DNA of 64,000 bases from Lentinula raphanica (taxonomy: Eukaryota; Basidiomycota; Agaricomycetes; Agaricales; Omphalotaceae), in assembly GCA_027919835.1 (NCBI GenBank), contig JANVFP010000015.1:124001-188000 (forward strand), given 5' to 3'. Positions 58,426 to 64,000 of this stretch are shown one piece after another (the first letter of the stretch is position 1; every line of letters starts with the position of its first letter). Position numbers and translations under genes: made by a program. A model generated the notes under the pieces. The model was given only the letters and a program-made list of their open reading frames with translations. It did not search any database and had not been told where the DNA came from.

Positions 58426-59756
58426 ATGAAGATACCTTCGATACGCAACCTCGTATTGATCCAGCTTCTGCCATTAATTTCAATGAGCACCTTTATACGA
58501 GTTGCAGCCAGTCCTGTTATTCGGGTTCCGACTGCTCACAACATGGAACTTGAGGGTCGTGGGCTGCCAACGAGAGATGGGGTCCCTGCTCTGGGATCCG
58601 TCTGTTACTTCCTTTTGACCTCTGTAAGTTTTTCCCATTGTAATGATGTCGTGTCCAATGAAGGCCCAACTTAGTCCTCGATTGAACGGAAACTTGGGAC
58701 CAATTTTGATCCAAACCGACGTTTGACAATTGAAAACGGGGGTGCACTTGACGAGCAAGGTAGCAAGAGCCGTAGGTTTGATTGTGGACGGCGTCCTCCC
58801 ACCGAAGGTCGCAAAGAGTAAGTCACAGTTATCAGCCTCTATATACTTGCTTTTGTGTGCTTATGCATTCTACTATAGTGACGACTGGTTGGTAAGATAC
58901 TTATCCAGATATTCAAGCAATGGATCATGGTTCTCATCACTCAAAACTAGTGTGTTCTCGAGTCTCGTAATATAGAGGCATATAAGAAAGACACTCCGCT
59001 AGTACGTCTCGGGTTTATCTCAGAGAATCCTTATGCAGAGAGTTAATGAATTGTGTCAGATAAACGGGGAATTTTCCGCCGACTCAGACCCAACAAAGCT
59101 TGAGACTTACTTTAACCAGGGGAAGGACGAACAGTACATCAACTATCAAACGTTGATGAAAGAGACTCTGGGATTACAAGCTCACCGACGTTGGTTCAGG
59201 AGAGTAAGCAACAGTCTCTGATGTCTTCCTCTGCTGTACCAGGATTTGATGTTTTTGGACTGTCGAGCTTGTTCAACTTTATCAAACAATAAATTTTCCA
59301 TTTCCTAAGATAATAACTGAAGTACACAATCTATAAGTCTGGATACTGATAACCGAAGGTGGGCGAAGAAGACAGAAACCACAAACGGTGAACAGAATGT
59401 GAATTCCATAACACCGAATGAGAATCCGCTCTTGGGGGTGCTGAGTTTCGACAAACGGATAACCCATCATGTCAAACTCAGCGATTATCAGTATGAGACC
59501 TACCAGAAGAGATACTCCAGGTGTATGGGTGGGCGGGTGCAAATTTGGAGATTGTTGACTTGAATGATTGAGAAAACAGTTGGATAAGACTTTGAACAAA
59601 CTACAACGCGTTGTTGATGAGAGTACGGAGAAGGAAGCAAGGCATGTTCAAGTACGTCACTACGCTACTTCTCCGAAACTGCAGATTCCCACGCCTCCGG
59701 TTACGGAATCTTTGGCTTTCGGACTGTCGAGCTTGTTCAACTTTATCAAACAATAA
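58426..59756 (+). CDS. Putative secreted protein with a self-duplicated 3' end in an intron
   Basis: The start MKIPSIRNLVLIQLLPLISM followed by FIRVAASPVI looks like a signal peptide. Exons then give LGSVCYFLLTS|SSIERKLGTNFDP, a Gly/Arg-rich RRFDCGRRPPTEGRK, a tentative short exon DDDWL, and MQRVNELCQINGEFSADSDP through LQAHRRWFRR. A GT-AG intron (59216-59579) joins phase-0 to LDKTLNKLQRVVDESTEKEA and the end FGLSSLFNFIKQ. That intron contains a perfect 211-bp copy of the gene's own last codons and 3' flank. The joins between 58815 and 59033 are uncertain. The family is not recognised. Confidence 0.5.
59257..59467 (+). repeat. 211-bp direct repeat, copy 1 (intronic)
   Basis: By eye identical over 211 bp to 59721-59931. 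It contains codons for GLSSLFNFIKQ, the stop and about 175 bp downstream. The offset is 464 bp. Confidence 0.93.
59538..59632 (+). repeat. 95-bp perfect inverted repeat, left arm
   Basis: All 95 bases are matched by the reverse complement of 60381-60475. This arm covers the branch/acceptor region and the start of the exon encoding LDKTLNKLQRVVDESTE. Confidence 0.95.
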
Positions 59757-59931
59757 ATTTTCCATTTCCTAAGATAATAACTGAAGTACACAATCTATAA
59801 GTCTGGATACTGATAACCGAAGGTGGGCGAAGAAGACAGAAACCACAAACGGTGAACAGAATGTGAATTCCATAACACCGAATGAGAATCCGCTCTTGGG
59901 GGTGCTGAGTTTCGACAAACGGATAACCCAT
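59721..59931 (+). repeat. 211-bp direct repeat, copy 2 (gene 3' end)
   Basis: This copy supplies the predicted last codons, stop and 3' flank of the gene 58426-59756. It is identical by eye to 59257-59467. Confidence 0.93.
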
Positions 59932-59974
59932 TCTGAAGGAAGCCATCGGCGCGTCATTGTCAAAACAACGACTG

Positions 59975-60246
59975 CATCAGGAAAAATATTCTCATCTCTA
60001 GAGTCTCCAGAGATACCCCCCAATTCCTAGGCTGCTCAGAGATTTTTGTGAACTTTGAAAGATCAAAAAACATCCTAGAGATCCTGAAAGATCCTGAAAG
60101 CATCTGAAAGCACCAGAAAGCACCAGAAAGCACCCAGAGAATTTTTAGAAGCCTCAAAGAACTCAGATACTCTAGGCTCTCTGAGACTACCTAGGAATTG
60201 GGGGGTATCTCTGGGGACTCTAGAGATGAGAATATTTTTCCTGATG
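59975..60246. mobile_element. MITE with about 57-bp terminal inverted repeats (CATCAGG family, copy 1)
   Basis: The ends are inverted repeats beginning CATCAGGAAAAATATTCTCA with about one mismatch in 57 bp, and both contain AGAGATACCCCCCAATTCCT. The dinucleotide TG flanks both sides, a possible 2-bp target duplication. The centre has short tandem units such as AAAGCACCAG. There is no ORF. It sits between the two arms of the 95-bp inverted repeat. The superfamily is not assigned. Confidence 0.8.
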
Positions 60247-60380
60247 TGGCGTGTCGTAGCTTGAAGAATTTGAAGATGTTCTTCCCTCACTGGAGCTCGC
60301 TCTGCTTGAATTGATGAAGAAGGTGTCCTGCTGTCCACTCCCTTCAAAGTGCACTCTAGATATACACCGCCCGTCCATCG

Positions 60381-60475
60381 TTCTCCGTACTCTCATCAAC
60401 AACGCGTTGTAGTTTGTTCAAAGTCTTATCCAACTGTTTTCTCAATCATTCAAGTCAACAATCTCCAAATTTGCA
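60381..60475 (-). repeat. 95-bp perfect inverted repeat, right arm
   Basis: Reverse complement of 59538-59632, without a mismatch. Beyond 60381 the similarity to the gene stops. Confidence 0.95.
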
Positions 60476-60589
60476 ATATGACACGCATTAATTCATGCAA
60501 AATCAAGTCTATTAGTCAAGTCATAACTTACCTGGTTCAGCATGGCACGCACAAGAGCATGACCTCTCGACAATTCGCCGGCTCGTCGA

Positions 60590-63427
60590 ATGTATGCGCT
60601 GAATTCGCCATTTCAAACGAATCGCCACGGAGAGCCTTCGAGAGGCAGACGTTCTGCTGCGCCTCAAGCTGGTCCCTCCTTTCCGGGAGGGATAGATGCG
60701 TTGGGGGGTGCCCCAGGTTTGGCCTCACCATTCCTGGAGCCTTGCGGTGACAGGCAGCAATTCAGAGAGCCCTCACGGTCGAGTAATCGGACCAGGGTTC
60801 CTCAAGAAGATGCTGGGAGGGCTGAACTTGGGGGTATGCCTGATGTTCCTCCTGGGAGATCTCCTCCTGAGAGGGGTCTTTTTGATAGGATGGATTCCTC
60901 AGATGATGACGAACCGGACTACTCTCCGGGACGTACCAATAGATCATTGAGTTCAGCTACGAACCACTCAGATTGTGAGTATTTTTATCCATATCAATGA
61001 GCCTACCATGCTCGCTTGAACCGAGGCACATTACCACTGCCTTTTGGAGGCTACCATCCTCCCGGGTTTTTATTCCCATTAGAATCGAGGCTACCATCCT
61101 CGTTGTGAATGGGGCTACCATCCCTAATGCACATTATATATGCTGGGGTTATGATCCTCATTCAGATTGATACCTCGCATTTGCGGTATCAAACACGTAG
61201 ACGTTGACATATGTCGGTCAGCTTCGCGAGAGCGAGGTTTTGTGTGGTGCCTCAGGGATAGCATATATGCAGATGATTGGGGCTTAGGCCCCATGCTCAC
61301 TTCGAAGAAAGCATTACCGGCGCTATTTCGATATATCAACACAACAAGAAGGTTCAGACACATCTACGGAGAACTGCCAGAATTGAGAGAAGACGAGGAC
61401 GAGTAGGAGAAGCGAGGATGAAGAAAACCACCGATACCTTACAACTTCACCCAACTAATACCACCCACTCTAGGATCAACTAATACCTTGCGGTATATGG
61501 ACTTCACGGCAATTATACTCTTGACCTTCATCAGGAAAAGCACCCTTGGCCTAGGTAACCCAGAGATACCCCCCAAAACCTAGGCTCTCCCAAAGCACCC
61601 AAAGAAATCTGAGGCAAACTCAGGCTTGCCCAGGCTTTTCCAGGCAAACTCAGGCTTGCTCAGGCTTTTTCAGGCAAATTCAAAGTTTTTAAACTGCTGA
61701 GGTTTTGGGGGGTATCTCTAGGCAGCCTAGGCACCAGGCCAGTTTTGCTGATGTTTGGGTTAGACGCATCCGCGTCATGTATCCCTCACGGGAACGACAA
61801 ATGTTGGATGGACTACTGTATATGGGAAATACCAATAGCAGGTACATAAATTGCAGACTATACACTACTATATGCTACGGCACAAAGGTGTTTAAACAAT
61901 GATACAAAAAAAAAAAAAAATGCAGATGATAGAGTGACGACTAATTTTTGACATGTTACAGATCGTTCTGATTTCAGAGACTTCAGCTTTTTGTTGGAGG
62001 ATAATCCGGATTTGCAAGGGGATCGCCCTTTGGGTTCCATATACGTGGGAGGAGATCCGGATCTGACGAGACCTCAACATCAAGGTCGAGCTGCGTCTAG
62101 GTTTGTGGGGAGAGAGAACACAGCTCAACCCAATATACCTCGGCTTCGCGTTCCAGGGGAGAACGACGATGAGCAAGGCTCGGTTATACCTAGCACTAGC
62201 ACTCCTCTCATATGTAGTGCTCGTGTTCCCCCCTCGGTACAGCAATCAGCTCATAATCAGTCTCAACAGTCAAACCAGAGTACTCCTCTCCCACGCGACA
62301 CTCCTTCTATCCATGGATCAGTTCGTAGTCAATCTCACCATTCGATCCAGAGCCAGGCAGATCCCGGGTTCGTATCTGTAGGCGGCCATTCCCATCGTAG
62401 TCACGTCAATCGAAGCCCTGATTACAATGAGGACATGGATTACCGCAGCGATTTTGGCGTAGAAAACTTGCAGGGTGAGGACTTTGGGATCCCACCAGAC
62501 GTTGATCCAATGTATGGGCAGAGGAAAAGACAGCCAAGTCGGGGACCTCCTACGCCGGATAGGGCTTATCAACGTCGTCGGCCTGCACAGGATGTGCCGC
62601 TACCTTCAAATCTGCCACGAGGTCCTGCTTATGGATCTGTTCCGGGCGCGGCCGCGGGTACTGTTCATGCTCCCATTCCAGTTCGTGCTGCTTTACCTGG
62701 ACTTCCTCGCGGCTTCGTGCATGGTGTAGATCCTTATGCAGCTCAAGCTCCTTTCAACGCACAACAGCCAGTCAATCCAGGATATCAGAACTACCACCAG
62801 CCCTACATTCCTCAGTTTCAGATTCAACCAATCCCACAGCATGTCAACCGAATTTCGTATAGATCTGGAGGGAAGTTGAGAGTTCCTTTTCCCAGAGTTA
62901 CACAAGCCAAACGTCCCACGTCGGATCCTGCCGGACTTCTCACTGGGGTGTGTCACGAAGTAATCGAGATTTTGCGGGACGGCTGGAACGAAGTGATTCC
63001 TTTGGGATACTTTGCTCGTCGCTACAGCCCTCTGGTATCGAATCATGCTCCTTCTTCAGCTGGCGGTAATGGTTTGCCTGATATTCCAATTATAGACATG
63101 TCTATCAACGACTGGAATGAGATCAAGAGGAATTTGCCGCACGCGCTTCAGGAGCATCTGATTCCAGAGCACGAAGTAGTTCCGGGTACGGAGGAAGCAA
63201 TGGCTGCGGCAGAGATGATAGAGACATTCTTTGGGATCATCGACAATCGGAGTCGACTGAGCGACGAAGTGGTTCCTCTGATGATGTATGCGGATCAGAA
63301 AATAACTTTTTGGAGATTCAGGCCGGAACAAGATGAACGCATGGACGTCTTCGATACTTCAATCTATCGTGATATCTACGAAGAGTGGAAGAAGCAGGTA
63401 GCCAAAAGGAAGGAGAGAGAGCAATGA
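60590..63427 (+). CDS. Gag-like protein of the DIRS-like element (two exons)
   Basis: The exon from 60590 (MYALNSPFQTNRHGEPSRGR) ends at a strong donor (60974|GTGAGT). An acceptor after a branch-like GACTAAT (TTACAG|61962) restores the same frame, giving ATNHSDYRSDFRDF and then LLEDNPDLQGDRPLGS. The 987-nt intron is inferred from frame and splice signals. The second exon has a Gln/Ser/Pro-rich region, then a conserved-looking helical core: LLTGVCHEVIEILRDGWNEV, IPLGYFARRYSPL, INDWNEIKRNLPHALQEHLI and ADQKITFWRFRPE. It stops at TGA 63425-63427 after KKQVAKRKEREQ, while the frame continues directly into the zinc-finger segment. The TGA could be a mutation or a readthrough site. Confidence 0.65.
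60999..61192. repeat. Array of short hairpins with a constant CTACCAT loop
   Basis: Four hairpins share the 7-nt loop CTACCAT while their stems differ and stay paired. They are GAGC/GCTC (60999-61013), GGAGG/CCTCC (61046-61062), CGAGG/CCTCG (61086-61102) and TGGGG/CCCTA with one G-U (61110-61126). A fifth (61144-61160) has loop TTATGAT and stem TGGGG/TCCTCA-type pairing with one G-U. Two related hairpins are AGGCA/TGCCT (61024-61042) and TTGATACC/GGTATCAA (61167-61192). Confidence 0.75.
61278..61920 (+). mobile_element. Candidate retroposed insert with poly(A) and target duplication
   Basis: A run of 15 A (61906-61920) is followed at once by TGCAGATGAT. The same ATGCAGATGAT occurs at 61267-61277. 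A poly(A) tail next to a direct repeat is the mark of LINE-mediated retroposition. No Pol III box or known SINE head is recognised, so chance cannot be excluded. Confidence 0.4.
61529..61753. mobile_element. CATCAGG-family MITE, copy 2
   Basis: The ends are imperfect inverted repeats (CATCAGGAAAAG left, CATCAGCAAAAC right on the complement) and both contain AGAGATACCCCCCAAAACCT. TT flanks both sides. The centre holds tandem units such as TCAGGCTTGCCCAGGC. It shares ends and motif with the copy at 59975-60246 but has a different centre. Confidence 0.75.
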
Positions 63428-63772
63428 GCGAAATCATCGTCGTCCAAGCCTTATGGCTTGTCTTACTCCTCCTACTCAGCAGGGAAATTTCCTCCATCGA
63501 ACGGACCTTCTCGCAACAAGTTTCAGGGACAGAAGTCGAAATTTCGGTGTATCTTTTGTGGCGGGGAACACCACAGTCGAGGACATGTCTTGTCCGGAGG
63601 AGATTACCTCAAACAAGACGATAGCGGGGTCTACCGGAACGCAAACGGAAAACGTGTTTGTTTTGCGTTCAATGGATTCAAAGGGTGTGGTAATACCAAC
63701 CCGTGCAAGAATGGCGAGCATAAGTGCGCAATATGTGGCTCGACCCAACACAACTCACAATCTCACGCTTGA
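63428..63772 (+). CDS. Zinc-finger segment of the DIRS-like element
   Basis: This lies in the same frame as the Gag-like exon, behind the TGA. It begins KSSSSKPYGLSYSSYSAGKF and has two Cys/His clusters: CIFCGGEHHSRGH, and CFAFNGFKGCGNTNPCKNGE followed by HKCAICGSTQHNSQSH. The second is typical of the Gag end in DIRS-like fungal elements and likely binds RNA. The first Met of this segment is internal (not well placed), so it probably needs TGA readthrough or reinitiation, unless the copy is dead. Confidence 0.65.
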   Translation, partial: AKSSSSKPYGLSYSSYSAGKFPPSNGPSRNKFQGQKSKFRCIFCGGEHHSRGHVLSGGDYLKQDDSGVYRNANGKRVCFAFNGFKGCGNTNPCKNGEHKCAICGSTQHNSQSHA

Positions 63773-64000
63773 GGAACGATTTCCCATTCGCACTCGGCTG
63801 AAGGCAGCAGAGTGGCGAAGGGTACTGTTCGAGCCCGGCGTACTTGACAGGTTCCTCGATGTTCCGGAAGGCATCGAAAAAGGATTCGATATTGGCGTAG
63901 AGAAGTTTTCCTTAGCACAGACTTTCATTCCAGATAATTACTTCAAAACAGAAACCGAAGCAGCAATCGTTCGAGCAAAATTCACTGAAGAAATAGATTT
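63711..64000 (+). CDS. Reverse transcriptase start, DIRS-like, cut by window end
   Basis: An open frame starts at ATG 63711 inside the zinc-finger segment, overlapping it by 62 bases in another frame. It reads MASISAQYVARPNTTHNL, then ERFPIRTRLKAAEWRRVLF, GVLDRFLDVPEGIEKGFDIG and AAIVRAKFTEEID, and is still open at the window end. This N-terminal block precedes the RT palm in DIRS/Ngaro-type elements. The catalytic motifs are outside the window. Frameshifting from Gag is an alternative to independent initiation. Confidence 0.7.
   Translation, partial: MASISAQYVARPNTTHNLTLEERFPIRTRLKAAEWRRVLFEPGVLDRFLDVPEGIEKGFDIGVEKFSLAQTFIPDNYFKTETEAAIVRAKFTEEID

Larger units (their letters stand above)
60975..61961 (+). 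other. Long inferred intron holding hairpins, a MITE and a retroposon-like insert
   Basis: At 987 nt this is by far the longest intron of the window. In order it contains the hairpin array (60999-61192), a poly(A)-ended segment flanked by an 11-bp repeat (61278-61920) and, nested in it, the second CATCAGG MITE (61529-61753). Confidence 0.55.
60590..64000 (+). mobile_element. 5' part of a DIRS-like (tyrosine-recombinase-type) retrotransposon
   Basis: A Gag-like protein, a Cys/His zinc-finger segment and the beginning of a reverse transcriptase follow one another on the plus strand. The RT start resembles DIRS/Ngaro-type fungal elements (RFLDVPEGIEKGFDIGV, FIPDNYFKTETEAAIVRAKF). The order gag, zinc finger, RT in an overlapping frame also fits. 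The recombinase expected downstream lies outside the window, so the class call is inference. The left end is not identified; no terminal repeat could be paired. The start coordinate given is the first codon of the Gag-like ORF. Confidence 0.7.

Noticed and set aside
60999..61192. The hairpin cluster as a CRISPR array or tRNA remnants.
   Set aside because: Repeats are not regular direct repeats with spacers, the context is a fungal nuclear genome, and no tRNA arms or B-box are present.
60590..64000. Ty3/gypsy-type LTR retrotransposon as the source of the Gag-like ORF.
   Set aside because: No LTR pair or protease/integrase sequence is seen, and the RT start and second zinc cluster fit DIRS-like elements better.

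Overview
The window is nuclear DNA of a filamentous fungus, most likely a mushroom-forming basidiomycete (Agaricomycetes). Genes are packed closely on both strands and are cut by many introns of about 48-65 bases. Several encoded families look typical of this group: alginate-lyase-domain secreted proteins, arrestin-like proteins, DUF1764, small secreted proteins and seven-helix membrane proteins with long Ser/Pro-rich tails. Family calls rest on reading the proteins; no database search was run.

Layout. A 275-bp CACTA-like MITE and a small orphan ORF open the window. Bases 1.6-34.9 kb form a core gene block: D-2-hydroxyglutarate dehydrogenase, a GYF-domain protein, a peroxisomal-type acyl-CoA ligase, an alginate-lyase-like secreted protein, a Rab5 GTPase, an arrestin-like protein, the SWI/SNF subunit Swi1, a DUF1764 protein, cyclin H, a GPI-type wall protein, adenylate kinase 6/Fap7, a seven-helix protein, Pol III subunit Rpc37, two orphan genes and a J-domain membrane protein. 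Many neighbours are head-to-head with only 160-310 bp between start codons. From 35.2 to 43.4 kb lies a complete, apparently recent Tad1-like LINE with two intact ORFs, a 22-nt poly(A) tail and a 16-bp target-site duplication.

From 43.6 to 59.8 kb come a second seven-helix protein, a LIM protein, a small secreted protein, a Cys-containing secreted protein, an isoprenylcysteine methyltransferase, a third seven-helix protein and a secreted protein whose intron carries a perfect copy of its own 3' end. The last 4 kb is repeat-rich. It holds a 211-bp direct repeat, a 95-bp perfect inverted repeat, two related MITEs, an array of short hairpins sharing one loop sequence, and the 5' part of a DIRS-like (tyrosine-recombinase-type) retrotransposon with a Gag-like ORF, a zinc-finger segment behind an in-frame TGA, and the start of its reverse transcriptase.

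Housekeeping roles are mixed (transcription and chromatin: Swi1, cyclin H, Rpc37; trafficking: Rab5, arrestin; metabolism: D2HGDH, acyl-CoA ligase; ribosome/nucleotide: AK6). No biosynthetic cluster is apparent. The most unexpected signals are five introns that the protein frames require to be GC-AG rather than GT-AG, and the hairpin array with a constant 7-nt loop and changing stems at 61.0-61.2 kb.
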